A DNA stretch of 64,000 nt from Flavobacteriaceae bacterium (lineage in GTDB: Bacteria > Bacteroidota > Bacteroidia > Flavobacteriales > Flavobacteriaceae). Every line of letters starts with the position of its first letter. Position 1 is the first letter of the stretch. The stretch lies in NCBI GenBank assembly GCA_013373635.1, contig JABXHN010000022.1:1-64000 (forward strand), read 5' to 3'. The translations under genes and the position numbers were made by a program. The notes under the pieces were generated by a model, which saw only the letters and a list, made by a program, of their open reading frames with translations, ran no database searches and was not told the origin of the DNA. Shown in pieces: positions 56,303-64,000 of the stretch.

Positions 56303-57517
56303 ATGGCCAAGAAAAAATCAGCAGCATTAGGATTTATATTTGTAACACTTCTAATTGATGTTATCGGTATTGGGATTATCATCCCAATTGTCCCCGTGTT
56401 AATTCAAGAATTAACAGGTGAGGGACTTAGTCAGGCTTCGGTATATGGAGGCTGGCTTTTGTTTGCTTATGCTTTTATGCAGTTTGTATTTGCTCCCATA
56501 CTGGGAGGTTTAAGTGATCAATATGGAAGAAGGCCTATTCTATTAGCTGCTCTTTTTGGTTTTGCAGTCGATTACAGCATAGCAGCATTAGCCCCTACGC
56601 TGAGTTGGTTATTTATAGCTCGAGTTTTAGCAGGGATTACTGGGGCTAGTTTTACGACGGCCTCTGCCTATATAGCTGATATTAGTACTCCTGAAAAGCG
56701 TTCTCAAAATTTCGGTATCATTGGGGCTGCTTTTGGATTAGGGTTCATTGTAGGGCCTGTAATTGGAGGAATCCTTGGGCAATACGGTTCCAGAGTTCCT
56801 TTTATTGCTGCAGCTGTTCTTAGTATCTTGAATTGGCTGTACGGATACTTTATCTTGCCAGAATCACTCCCCCAAGAAAAGAGGAGAAAATTTGATATTA
56901 AGAGAGCGAATCCACTTGGTTCATTTATGAGACTGATGAAGTTCCCAGCAATATTTAGTCTCGCAATCGCTATGTTCTTTCTTTATGTTGCTGGACAGGT
57001 AAATCCAGCGATTTGGTCTTATTTCACCATGTTAAAATTTAATTTTGATGAGGCTTGGGTAGGCTATTCTTTAGGCTTTGTTGGATTGATGGTCGCTATT
57101 GTACAAGGAGGTCTCATCCGAATGGTCATTCCATTACTGGGGGATTGGAAAGCTCTAGTTATTGGATTTTTGTTCAATATCGTCGGCTTTGTAGCCTTTG
57201 CGTATTCTACACAGGTTTGGATGCTATTTGCATTTATCGTTCCTTTCTCCTTAGGAGGATTTGCTGGACCTGCGCTACAGGGAATTATCTCAAAGCAAGT
57301 TTCAGACAATGAACAAGGTGAACTTCAAGGTTCCTTAACAAGTTTAATGAGTATCAGTTCTATTATAGGTCCTCCAATCTTTACAGGCTTGTTTCATTTC
57401 TACACCGAAACGCCTCAAGAACGTTATTTTCCAGGTTCTCCATTTCTATTAGCGGCAATTATATGTGTTGTTGCAGCACTTCTAGCCTTGAGATCCTATA
57501 GAAAACACCATCAATAG
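56303..57517 (+). CDS. MFS transporter, TCR/Tet-like group
   Basis: The 404-residue protein has about 12 transmembrane helices. The antiporter motif A is present between TM2 and TM3 (GGLSDQYGRRPILL), with the TCR-like ITGASFTTASAYIADIS block and FGLGFIVGPVIGGILG. Similar to Tet(A)-type drug:H+ antiporters, but chromosomal members of this group are common in Bacteroidota and a resistance role is not implied. A bidirectional terminator and two tRNA genes follow. Confidence 0.88.
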   Translation: MAKKKSAALGFIFVTLLIDVIGIGIIIPIVPVLIQELTGEGLSQASVYGGWLLFAYAFMQFVFAPILGGLSDQYGRRPILLAALFGFAVDYSIAALAPTLSWLFIARVLAGITGASFTTASAYIADISTPEKRSQNFGIIGAAFGLGFIVGPVIGGILGQYGSRVPFIAAAVLSILNWLYGYFILPESLPQEKRRKFDIKRANPLGSFMRLMKFPAIFSLAIAMFFLYVAGQVNPAIWSYFTMLKFNFDEAWVGYSLGFVGLMVAIVQGGLIRMVIPLLGDWKALVIGFLFNIVGFVAFAYSTQVWMLFAFIVPFSLGGFAGPALQGIISKQVSDNEQGELQGSLTSLMSISSIIGPPIFTGLFHFYTETPQERYFPGSPFLLAAIICVVAALLALRSYRKHHQ

Positions 57518-57576
57518 TTGAATGATTTATAGTTCAATTTAACTATAAAAGTAAATTTGCTTTTAGCATGGTCATA

Positions 57577-57610
57577 AAAAAAGGATAGCTCTGATGAACT
57601 ATCCTTTTTT
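57577..57610. terminator. Bidirectional terminator between the MFS gene and tRNA-Leu
   Basis: A perfect 12-bp stem AAAAAAGGATAG (57577-57588) / CTATCCTTTTTT (57599-57610) with a 10-base loop. It serves the plus-strand MFS gene and the minus-strand tRNA-Leu. Confidence 0.88.
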
Positions 57611-57611
57611 G

Positions 57612-57695
57612 TGCTCACGACTGGAGTCGAACCAGCACGTCCTTGCGAACACTACCCCCTCAAGGTAGCGCGTCTACCAATTCCGCCACGTGAGC
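57612..57695 (-). tRNA. tRNA-Leu (anticodon GAG)
   Basis: The minus strand folds into a class II cloverleaf: acceptor GCTCACG / CGTGAGC with A73, D-loop region AATTGGTAGACGCG, anticodon arm CTACC-TTGAGGG-GGTAG giving GAG at 34-36, a long variable arm (TGTTCGCAAGGACG) and a T arm with GGTTCGACTCC. CCA is not encoded. It follows tRNA-Lys on the same strand. Confidence 0.93.
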
Positions 57696-57726
57696 CTTTT
57701 AAAAGCACTAAAATAGTGATTTTAAA

Positions 57727-57760
57727 CAAAAAAAGTTAAGTCTTGGACTTAACTCTTTTG
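57727..57760 (-). terminator. Terminator after tRNA-Lys
   Basis: Perfect 9-bp stem AGTTAAGTC (57734-57742) / GACTTAACT (57746-57754) with loop TTG, followed on the minus strand by seven T residues. tRNA-Leu downstream may therefore need its own promoter; TATTTTAG at 57715-57708 is a weak candidate. Confidence 0.8.
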
Positions 57761-57833
57761 TGACCGGGCTGGGGCTCGAACCCAGGACCCTCTCCTTAAA
57801 AGGGAGATGCTCTACCAACTGAGCTACCAGGTC
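57761..57833 (-). tRNA. tRNA-Lys (anticodon TTT)
   Basis: The minus strand folds as a 73-base cloverleaf without encoded CCA: D-arm TAGCTCAGTTGGTAGAGC, anticodon stem TCTCC / GGAGA around loop CTTTTAA (anticodon TTT) and T arm CTGGG-TTCGAGC-CCCAG. The acceptor stem GACCTGG / CCCGGTC contains one U5-C68 mismatch. A full consensus promoter lies just upstream. Confidence 0.92.
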
Positions 57834-57862
57834 ATTGCTACACTTAATTGTGTTTGCGGGTG

Positions 57863-57892
57863 CAAATATACTATCATTAATTTATTTTCCAA
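57863..57892 (-). promoter_or_regulatory. Consensus promoter of tRNA-Lys
   Basis: On the minus strand TTG (57892-57890), an exact 19-base spacer and TATATTTG (57870-57863). The predicted transcript begins about 24 bases before the mature tRNA. Confidence 0.82.
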
Positions 57893-57963
57893 GCCGATTT
57901 TAATTAAAATTTATTTTTTTTCTTTTCCTTTACAATCTAATCTTAAAAATGCACTCAAATTTT

Positions 57964-58479
57964 ATGAAAATTGTACTAGTTGGCTATATGGGAAGTGGTA
58001 AATCAACTTTAGGAAATGCATTGTCATCTCATTATCAAATTCCGTTTATTGATCTAGATCAGTTTATTGAAGAAGAGCAGGGTATGAGTATTCCTGAATT
58101 ATTTGAAACAAAAGGAGCCATCTATTTTCGAAAAGCAGAAACAAAAGCACTAGAGGGGCTAAGTGAACGCCAGGATGACTTTATATTGTCCACAGGAGGA
58201 GGAACTCCCTGTTATGGAACTAATATGGATATCATACTTTCAATGACATCCTTTGTGTTTTATATAAAACTTTCAGTAAATTCTTTAGCAAAGCGTTTAG
58301 AAGGAACACAGTCAACTCGACCACTGATTGCATCACTAAAAAATAGTGAACTACCTGAATTTGTTGGAAAGCATCTTTTTGAACGGACTTATTATTACAA
58401 CAAATCACATCACATCATAGCAGCTGATGGTCAATCTGTGAATCAAACTCTGGATGAACTAATAAAATTAATCGGCTAA
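57964..58479 (+). CDS. aroK: Shikimate kinase
   Basis: AroK phosphorylates shikimate in aromatic amino acid synthesis. The protein has the Walker A loop GYMGSGKST right after the first strand (MKIVLVGYMGSGKST), FIDLDQFIEEEQGMSIPELF, the YFRKAETKAL block and the STGGGTP motif near residue 80. I prefer the ATG at 57964 (171 residues); the ATG at 57949 adds only MHSNF. The last 12 bases overlap the convergent phosphoribosyltransferase gene. Confidence 0.95.
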   Translation: MKIVLVGYMGSGKSTLGNALSSHYQIPFIDLDQFIEEEQGMSIPELFETKGAIYFRKAETKALEGLSERQDDFILSTGGGTPCYGTNMDIILSMTSFVFYIKLSVNSLAKRLEGTQSTRPLIASLKNSELPEFVGKHLFERTYYYNKSHHIIAADGQSVNQTLDELIKLIG

Positions 58480-58968
58480 TTGAACCTGATCTCCTTTTGT
58501 TGAAAAGATTACTTCAACACTTTCTTTCATTGAAGTCGATAGGGAGATTCCTTTAAAGTCTGCCTTAACTGGAAACTTTTTAAAGTTTCTATTGACAAGC
58601 ACCACAGTTTTAAGTTGTTTTAAAGGTACATTTAGGAAGTGGTGGACACCATAGATTAGAGTTCTTCCAGAAAATAATACATCGTCTACTATTACTACTG
58701 ACTTATTTTGGTATTGTTCTGCTTTTAAAGAAGTTTTGATTTCAGATTTGATAGGGTTCTTTTTATCCATGGTGATTTCACACAGAAGAATATTCTTATC
58801 TGAAATTTTATGAAGTACAGTAATAATCTTTTGAGCTAATAGAAGCCCTCCTCCCTGAATTCCAGCGACGATGATTTCTTTTTCATTGACATTTGCTTCT
58901 AAAATTTGAAAAGCAATTCGCTCAATTTTATGAGCAATCTGTTGATTGTTGAGTATGATGTTTCCCAT
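58468..58968 (-). CDS. Phosphoribosyltransferase family protein (PyrR-like)
   Basis: The 166-residue protein has a type I PRTase fold with the PRPP loop VVIVDDVLFSGRTLIYG near residue 92 and an upstream IIVAGIQGGGLLLAQK strand-loop. The pattern fits PyrR or uracil/hypoxanthine PRTases. Whether it acts in regulation or salvage is not determined. It lies 25 bases after the S4-domain gene on the same strand and overlaps aroK convergently. Confidence 0.85.
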   Translation of the reverse strand: MGNIILNNQQIAHKIERIAFQILEANVNEKEIIVAGIQGGGLLLAQKIITVLHKISDKNILLCEITMDKKNPIKSEIKTSLKAEQYQNKSVVIVDDVLFSGRTLIYGVHHFLNVPLKQLKTVVLVNRNFKKFPVKADFKGISLSTSMKESVEVIFSTKGDQVQLAD

Positions 58969-58993
58969 AGATGTAAAGATAGTAAGCTTTTAA

Positions 58994-59383
58994 TTAATCT
59001 GTATCGATTTCACCTTGGTTTTCTTCAGTGTAGTCATCGAGATCACGTCGATCCTTTTTAGTAGGTCTACCAGTCCCTTTTTCTCTGTAATAGCGCTGAG
59101 CGCTTTGAATGAGCTTTGCTGTTTCAAGATTTTCTTTTGGAGTGGTGTCTTTTCTGTAGATGTCTACTAGTTTAGCAGCAACTCTACTGGGAGGAATGTC
59201 TAATATTTCGAAGCTGTAATTGATTTGATTTTTTCTCACCTCAAGTCGGTCCATTGGATAAACCTCTCTTGAGGGTTTAGCTTTAACTCCATTAACGCTA
59301 ATCATCCCTTTTTTACACGCTTCTGTAGCAATATTTCTGGTTTTAAAATATCGAACAGCCCATAAAAATTTATCAATTCTCAT
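58994..59383 (-). CDS. RNA-binding S4-domain protein (Hsp15-like)
   Basis: The 129-residue protein starts with an S4 RNA-binding domain (MRIDKFLWAVRYFKTRN; ACKKGMISVNGVKAKPSREV) and has a basic, charged C-terminal tail (GTGRPTKKDRRDLDDYTEE). It matches Hsp15/HslR, which rescues stalled 50S subunits carrying peptidyl-tRNA in E. coli. It probably forms an operon with the PRTase gene. Confidence 0.88.
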   Translation of the reverse strand: MRIDKFLWAVRYFKTRNIATEACKKGMISVNGVKAKPSREVYPMDRLEVRKNQINYSFEILDIPPSRVAAKLVDIYRKDTTPKENLETAKLIQSAQRYYREKGTGRPTKKDRRDLDDYTEENQGEIDTD

Positions 59384-59460
59384 AAATGAGTGAAATCTTT
59401 GTTAATCTCTCAAACAAAAATAACGGAAAATTGTATCTTGCGGCCCATAAATTATAGATA

Positions 59461-60402
59461 ATGCATAAGAGTAAAATACTTTTACTATTAACAGTTGTTT
59501 TTATAGCTGTTTATTCCTGTAAGAAAGACACTGGAACTGAAGTGATCACTATTCCGCCAGAGCCGCTTTCTGATGTTGTTGGAGTCAACGCTGAACAGAT
59601 TGAAGTTTTTCTTAAAACTCACACTTACAACTATGAGGAATTCAAGTCGCCAGCAACGGATTTTGACTTTGAAATTAAAATAGATACGCTTATAGAAGGC
59701 AACTCTAAGAAATCCTTGTTTGAATTAGCAACTCCAAGGACGCTATCTGTTAGTTCTGATTATTTCGGAATTGATTCTGATGAGGTAGTAGATTTTACTT
59801 ATTACTATATTATTGCTAGAGAAGGAGCAGGATCATCTCCAACTGTCGCAGACTCGACTCTTGTAAAATACAAAGGTCAATTGTTAGACGGTAGAGTATT
59901 TGATCAATCTTCAAATTATTTATGGCAGTATCTACCTCTTACTATCAGGGGATATTACGACGGAATATCGCAACTTAAAAGTGGAACGAATGTAATTGAA
60001 AATTCTGATGGTACTTCAAAATACTCAGATTCAGGTATTGGACTATTTGTTTTTCCATCTGCTTTGGGATATTACAGCGGATCTCAAGGAATCATAGGGC
60101 AATACGAAAATTTAGTATTTACATTAGAACTTGGAAATTATGTTCCAGATACAGATTATGACAATGATGGTATTCCATCAATCTTAGAAGATCTCAACGG
60201 AGATGGTATTCTTACTAATGACAATACCGATGAAGCGGAAGAAGTTAGAGCTTACACTCCTTATACAGCCAATCACATCGATGCAGATGATGATAATGAC
60301 GGGATCCCTACTAGATTCGAAATAACGATCAATGAAGATGGTACCATATCGTTTCCTGATACCGATGGAGATGGAATTCCAGATTATTTAGATAAAGATT
60401 AA
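59461..60402 (+). CDS. FKBP-type PPIase lipoprotein with C-terminal calcium-binding-type repeats
   Basis: The 313-residue protein has a lipoprotein signal with lipobox YSC at about residue 20. A domain around residues 120-240 has FKBP-like pieces: VKYKGQLLDGRVFDQSS, then FVFPSALGYYSGSQGIIGQYENLVFTLEL (quoted parts: FPSALGYYS, YENLVFTLEL). The C-terminus has aspartate-rich repeats of thrombospondin type 3 style (DTDYDNDGIPSILEDLNGDG; DGDGIPDYLDKD). The catalytic residues of FKBP look only partly kept. It is probably at the outer membrane. Confidence 0.8.
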   Translation: MHKSKILLLLTVVFIAVYSCKKDTGTEVITIPPEPLSDVVGVNAEQIEVFLKTHTYNYEEFKSPATDFDFEIKIDTLIEGNSKKSLFELATPRTLSVSSDYFGIDSDEVVDFTYYYIIAREGAGSSPTVADSTLVKYKGQLLDGRVFDQSSNYLWQYLPLTIRGYYDGISQLKSGTNVIENSDGTSKYSDSGIGLFVFPSALGYYSGSQGIIGQYENLVFTLELGNYVPDTDYDNDGIPSILEDLNGDGILTNDNTDEAEEVRAYTPYTANHIDADDDNDGIPTRFEITINEDGTISFPDTDGDGIPDYLDKD

Positions 60403-60420
60403 TTTGGTGTTATAACATAA

Positions 60421-60452
60421 AAAAAAGCCTCTTCAATCGAAGAGGCTTTTTT
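60421..60452. terminator. Bidirectional terminator after the FKBP lipoprotein gene
   Basis: A perfect 14-bp stem AAAAAAGCCTCTTC (60421-60434) / GAAGAGGCTTTTTT (60439-60452) around loop AATC, between two convergent genes. Confidence 0.92.
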
Positions 60453-60471
60453 ATTAATATCAATTGTTGAT

Positions 60472-61098
60472 TTAATTCAAATTATAAGACAGAGAAAAAA
60501 TCAATTGTCGAGGTCTTGAATCAATTCTGTCATTTACATCCGTTATTTTAGTGTTGACTAAATTAACTTCATTTGGAGTCAATCCTCTTTCTAATCGGAT
60601 ATCAATTCCAATTTTGTTGAGATTGAAACCAACTCCTAATTGCATTCCAAGAGTGATGTTCTTTTCGATATCACTTAGTTCAAAATCTTGTACACCATCG
60701 TTAAAGGTGTCTTTGAGAACATATTGAAATGCTGGACCAGCAAAAACGTGTAATGGTCCAAGTAATTTGTATCCAACTATAATCGGTAGATCAATTTTCG
60801 AACGCTCGAAAATAGCAGCTGTATTTTCGATGTTGTATTCACTCGAAGTTGATGTAAAAATGATTTCAGGCCTTAGATAAACCATTGGTAAATCGATCTT
60901 TTTGTAAAGACCAATATGATATCCTGTCTTTTGAGATGCACCACTTAAGATGTCATCAACAGCTCCGTTCACATCAGATTTTAAATCTCCATTTTGACTG
61001 TAATTAAGTCCTGCCTTAATTCCGACTCCACTGTATCCTTGAGAAAATCCAAAGGCAGTGAAGGCCATAAATACGGCTGTTAGTATTGTTTTTTTCAT
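60472..61098 (-). CDS. PorT-family outer-membrane beta-barrel protein
   Basis: The 208-residue product has a signal peptide (MKKTILTAVFMAFTAFGFSQ), then the outer_beta-barrel pattern of Bacteroidota: VGIKAGLNYSQNGD, HIGLYKKIDLPMVYLRPEIIF, IDLPIIVGYKLLGPLHVFAGPAF (parts: IDLPIIVGYKL, LHVFAGPAFQYVL) and the C-terminal RQLIFSLSYNLN. Function unknown. It belongs to the small 8-stranded barrel group. It lies 34 bases after the transketolase gene. Confidence 0.85.
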   Translation of the reverse strand: MKKTILTAVFMAFTAFGFSQGYSGVGIKAGLNYSQNGDLKSDVNGAVDDILSGASQKTGYHIGLYKKIDLPMVYLRPEIIFTSTSSEYNIENTAAIFERSKIDLPIIVGYKLLGPLHVFAGPAFQYVLKDTFNDGVQDFELSDIEKNITLGMQLGVGFNLNKIGIDIRLERGLTPNEVNLVNTKITDVNDRIDSRPRQLIFSLSYNLN

Positions 61099-61132
61099 AG
61101 TGTAGTTTAAATGCGTTACTTAAAGGTATGAA

Positions 61133-62086
61133 TTATTTTCTAGAAATTACTTTCTCAGAAGCTTTGACAATAGCTTCAGCGTTTAATTCATACTTCTCCA
61201 TAAGCTGTGCAGGAGTACCACTTTCACCAAAAGTATCCTTGGTTCCAATGAATTCTTGAGGGGCAGGTAAGTTAGTTGCAAGTGTTCTTGCCACTGATTC
61301 ACCAAGACCACCTAAGATATTGTGCTCTTCAGCTGTAACCACACATCCTGTTTTCTTTACAGAATTGATAATCGCTTCTTCATCTAAAGGTTTGATGGTG
61401 TGAATATTGATCACATCCGCTGAAATTCCTTTGTCGTTTAGTGTTTTTGCAGCTTCAAGAGCTTCCCAAACTAAATGTCCAGTAGCAATGATGGTTACAT
61501 CAGATCCTTCTTGTAATTGGATGGCTTTTCCGATTTCAAACTTCTGATCAGCAGGAGTAAAGATTGGAACTGAAGGTCTACCAAAACGAAGGTAAACAGG
61601 TCCATTGTGCTCAGCAATTGCAATGGTAGCTGCTTTAGTTTGGTTGTAATCACAAGGATTGATCACTACCATTCCTGGAAGCATTTTCATAAGTCCTATG
61701 TCTTCTAAAATTTGGTGGGTTGCACCGTCTTCTCCAAGAGTTAGACCAGCGTGTGATGCACAAATCTTTACATTCTTTCCAGAATAAGCAATCGACTGTC
61801 TGATTTGATCGTAAACTCTTCCAGTAGCAAAATTGGCAAAGGTTCCAGCAAATGGAATCTTTCCACCGATGGTCATACCAGCAGCCATTCCCATCATATT
61901 CGCCTCAGCAATTCCAACTTGGAAAAAACGCTCAGGGTTTTCTTTAATAAACTCACCCATCTTTAATGAAGGAGTAAGATCAGCACATAATGCCACTACA
62001 TTTGGATTCGTTCTTCCTAGTTCAGCTAGTCCAGCTCCAAAACCAGAACGCGTATCTTTTTTTTCTGTATAGGTATATTCTTTCAT
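61133..62086 (-). CDS. Transketolase C-terminal subunit
   Basis: The 317-residue protein is the second half of a split transketolase: [16 protein letters not shown]-like [18 protein letters not shown], then [26 protein letters not shown] (with the catalytic glutamate), the [16 protein letters not shown] segment and a C-terminal transketolase domain. The N-terminal subunit lies 10 bases upstream on the same strand. Together they make one pentose phosphate enzyme. Confidence 0.95.
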   Translation of the reverse strand: MKEYTYTEKKDTRSGFGAGLAELGRTNPNVVALCADLTPSLKMGEFIKENPERFFQVGIAEANMMGMAAGMTIGGKIPFAGTFANFATGRVYDQIRQSIAYSGKNVKICASHAGLTLGEDGATHQILEDIGLMKMLPGMVVINPCDYNQTKAATIAIAEHNGPVYLRFGRPSVPIFTPADQKFEIGKAIQLQEGSDVTIIATGHLVWEALEAAKTLNDKGISADVINIHTIKPLDEEAIINSVKKTGCVVTAEEHNILGGLGESVARTLATNLPAPQEFIGTKDTFGESGTPAQLMEKYELNAEAIVKASEKVISRK

Positions 62087-62096
62087 GGTCGTTTTT

Positions 62097-62942
62097 TTAG
62101 TAGTCTCCTAAGGTTTCTTTGTTTTGAGCTAAAGCATCAGCTAATTGATCGTCGTTTGGTGCCATACCATGCCAGTGGTGAGTTCCCATCATAAAGTCAA
62201 CTCCATTACCCATTTCTGTTTCCATTAAGATACAGATAGGTTTTCCATTACCAGTTAAGCCTTTAGCCTTATTTAAGGTTTCGATAAGAGCTTCTATATT
62301 ATTTCCTTCCTTTAGTTCTAATACAGTCCATCCAAAAGCTTCAAATTTAGCTTTTACACTACCCATATTTAGTACTTCATCAGTAGGACCATCAATCTGT
62401 TTTCCGTTGAGGTCTACAGTTGCGATAAGATTGTCAACTCCTTTTGCAGAAGCATACATAAGCGCTTCCCAGTTTTGACCTTCTTGTAATTCTCCATCAC
62501 CAGTTAAACAGTAAACTAATTTTGAATCGTTGTTCATTTTCTTTACTTGAGCAGCTCCGATAGCAACAGATAATCCTTGCCCTAAAGATCCAGAAGCCAT
62601 TCTGATCCCTGGTAATCCTTCATGAGTCGTTGGATGTCCCTGTAGTCTTGAATTGAGTAATCTAAATGTTGATAACTCTTCAACTGGGAAATAACCTCTT
62701 CTAGCTAATACACTGTAAAATACTGGTGAGATATGACCGTTAGACAAAAAGAAAACATCTTCATCAATTCCATCCATGTCAAAACCAGGTTTTAAATCCA
62801 TGATTTCATTGTAGAGCGTAACTAAAAATTCTGCACATCCCAGGGATCCTCCAGGGTGTCCAGAATTTACTTTGTGAACCATTCTCAACAGGTCTCTTCG
62901 CACCTGTGTGGTTAAATCTTGTAATTCTTGTGTATTAGGCAT
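62097..62942 (-). CDS. Transketolase N-terminal subunit (thiamine pyrophosphate domain)
   Basis: The 281-residue protein binds thiamine pyrophosphate through [14 protein letters not shown] and ends near an H-W-H-G motif ([10 protein letters not shown]). The N-terminal motif [17 protein letters not shown] is typical. Split transketolase is usual in many Bacteroidota and archaea. It has a consensus promoter and is first of the two-gene unit. Confidence 0.95.
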   Translation of the reverse strand: MPNTQELQDLTTQVRRDLLRMVHKVNSGHPGGSLGCAEFLVTLYNEIMDLKPGFDMDGIDEDVFFLSNGHISPVFYSVLARRGYFPVEELSTFRLLNSRLQGHPTTHEGLPGIRMASGSLGQGLSVAIGAAQVKKMNNDSKLVYCLTGDGELQEGQNWEALMYASAKGVDNLIATVDLNGKQIDGPTDEVLNMGSVKAKFEAFGWTVLELKEGNNIEALIETLNKAKGLTGNGKPICILMETEMGNGVDFMMGTHHWHGMAPNDDQLADALAQNKETLGDY

Positions 62943-62965
62943 TTTATGTGGTTAAAAATTCAGCA

Positions 62966-62996
62966 CAAATGTAACCTCATTATTATAGGAATACAA
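62966..62996 (-). promoter_or_regulatory. Consensus promoter of the split transketolase unit
   Basis: On the minus strand TTG (62996-62994), a 20-base spacer and TACATTTG (62973-62966), 23 bases before the ATG. Confidence 0.75.
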
Positions 62997-63080
62997 GCTT
63001 ACTTATTAGTTTTTATCAACTGAGAATTAGAGATTTGTCATAAATGTGAGCTTACGGCTCTTCAATCGGTGATTCTTAGT

Positions 63081-63088
63081 TATATTTG
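63081..63088 (+). promoter_or_regulatory. Promoter -7 element of tgt
   Basis: TATATTTG, a perfect TAnnTTTG match, ends 8 bases before the tgt ATG, so the leader should be very short (a few bases). Confidence 0.6.
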
Positions 63089-63096
63089 TGCCCAAT

Positions 63097-64000
63097 ATGC
63101 TAGATTTTAAATTAGAACATACCGACAACAATTCGAAGGCTAGAGCAGGTCGAATCACCACCGATCACGGTGTCATTGAAACACCAATTTTTATGCCTGT
63201 TGGAACGGTGGCTTCTGTAAAAGGAGTACATCAAAGAGAGTTGAAAGAAGAAATCAATCCCGATATTATTTTAGGCAATACCTATCATTTGTATTTGCGT
63301 CCTAAGACGGAGATTATCAAAAAGGCTGGTGGACTTCACAAGTTTATGAATTGGGATCGAAATATTCTCACTGACAGTGGAGGTTATCAGGTATATTCCT
63401 TGTCTAATAACAGAAAAATCAAGGAGGAAGGTGTGAAGTTTAAATCTCACATCGACGGTTCTTATCACGTTTTTACTCCAGAAAATGTGATGGAAATCCA
63501 ACGTGTTATTGGAGCGGATATTATCATGGCCTTTGATGAGTGTACTCCTTATCCATGTGATTACAATTACGCAAAGAGGTCGATGCATATGACCCATCGT
63601 TGGTTGGATCGCTGTATCGCCCATTTGGATAAGACTCCTTTGGAATATGATTACGATCAAGCTTTTTTTCCAATAGTTCAGGGATCGACCTATAAAGATT
63701 TAAGACGACAATCAGCTGAGTATATCGCCAATGCTGGTGCATTTGGGAATGCCATCGGAGGTCTTTCAGTAGGGGAGCCTGCTGAAGAGATGTATGCCAT
63801 GACTGATGTGGTTTGTGAAATTTTACCTGAAGACAAACCTCGTTATTTAATGGGTGTAGGGACACCAATTAATATTTTGGAAAATATCGCATTGGGAATT
63901 GATATGTTTGACTGTGTCATGCCAACGCGTAATGCTAGAAACGGAATGCTCTTTACTGCACACGGTACCATCAATATCAAAAACAAAAAATGGGAAGATG
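63097..64000 (+). CDS. tgt: Queuine tRNA-ribosyltransferase, 3'-truncated by window edge
   Basis: Tgt swaps guanine for the queuosine precursor preQ1 at the wobble position of GUN tRNAs. The frame from the ATG at 63097 runs to the window end with about 301 residues of the usual ~375. Present are IETPIFMPVGTVASVKGV, the GNTYHLYLRPKTEI segment, TDSGGYQVYSL with a key aspartate, GGLSVGEP and DCVMPTRNARNG. The zinc-binding cysteines lie beyond the edge. queE at 24811 serves the same pathway. Confidence 0.97.
   Translation, partial: MLDFKLEHTDNNSKARAGRITTDHGVIETPIFMPVGTVASVKGVHQRELKEEINPDIILGNTYHLYLRPKTEIIKKAGGLHKFMNWDRNILTDSGGYQVYSLSNNRKIKEEGVKFKSHIDGSYHVFTPENVMEIQRVIGADIIMAFDECTPYPCDYNYAKRSMHMTHRWLDRCIAHLDKTPLEYDYDQAFFPIVQGSTYKDLRRQSAEYIANAGAFGNAIGGLSVGEPAEEMYAMTDVVCEILPEDKPRYLMGVGTPINILENIALGIDMFDCVMPTRNARNGMLFTAHGTINIKNKKWED

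Noticed and set aside
56303-57517. Calling the MFS gene a tetracycline-resistance determinant
   Set aside because: Only general TCR/Tet-group motifs are seen, in core chromosomal context without mobility genes.
57807-58001. Plus-strand open frame running across tRNA-Lys into aroK
   Set aside because: It starts inside the tRNA-Lys gene and ends in another frame of aroK; not a gene.
63271-63868. Minus-strand open frames near the window end
   Set aside because: They are opposite the intact tgt reading frame, which has clear motifs.

Overview
The window is an A+T-rich chromosomal segment of a Flavobacteriia-like member of the Bacteroidota. Three things point there: promoters of the TAnnTTTG type, near absence of Shine-Dalgarno sequences, and typical gene content (YceI proteins, a PorT-like barrel, split transketolase, CtlX, DUF4295, SurA pairs, Gfo/Idh with DUF1080). 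Nearly every gene is intact. The first gene (rplB) and the last (tgt) are cut by the window edges. I see no insertion sequence, phage, integron, CRISPR array or toxin-antitoxin module.

Region 1 (1-11750) is the fused S10-spc-alpha ribosomal superoperon: rplB, rpsS, rplV, rpsC, rplP, rpmC, rpsQ, rplN, rplX, rplE, rpsN, rpsH, rplF, rplR, rpsE, rpmD, rplO, secY, infA, rpmJ, rpsM, rpsK, rpsD, rpoA, rplQ. It ends at a strong terminator. adk and map are absent between secY and infA. A possible S4 autoregulatory leader lies before rpsD. Region 2 (11780-19580) holds carA, eno, gltA, two guanidino-group hydrolases (DDAH-like and CtlX) and argS, which together suggest an arginine/citrulline node next to central carbon metabolism.

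Region 3 (19590-34650) mixes housekeeping genes (ffh, folD, queE) with envelope and surface functions: lipoproteins, an alpha/beta hydrolase, a YceI-barrel-YceI cluster, a namZ-ykgJ-desaturase operon, a LolC/E-like permease, an M20 peptidase and a Crp/Fnr regulator. Region 4 (34670-43860) holds htpG, a KAS III-like gene and a sodium:solute symporter on the minus strand, then a plus-strand run of recR, an E2 acyltransferase, an exonuclease, an FAH-family gene and cinA.

Region 5 (43860-52830) holds rpmB-rpmG-DUF4295, ftsY-rimO, a serine-hydrolase lipoprotein, two SurA-type chaperones and aconitase. Region 6 (52890-64000) holds an exported Gfo/Idh-DUF1080 pair, a DadA-like oxidase, an MFS exporter, tRNA-Leu and tRNA-Lys, aroK, a PyrR-like gene, an Hsp15-like gene, an FKBP lipoprotein with calcium-type repeats, a PorT-like barrel, split transketolase and tgt.

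Most of the window is ordinary core genome. The best unexplained signals are regulatory. A palindrome of the form ATGAC-N4-GTCAT sits at exactly the same distance from the -7 box of eno and of the longer yceI gene. Several promoters lie so close to the start codon that the transcripts should be leaderless. The DDAH-like gene has a hairpin directly in front of its start codon. Two palindromes sit in front of htpG.
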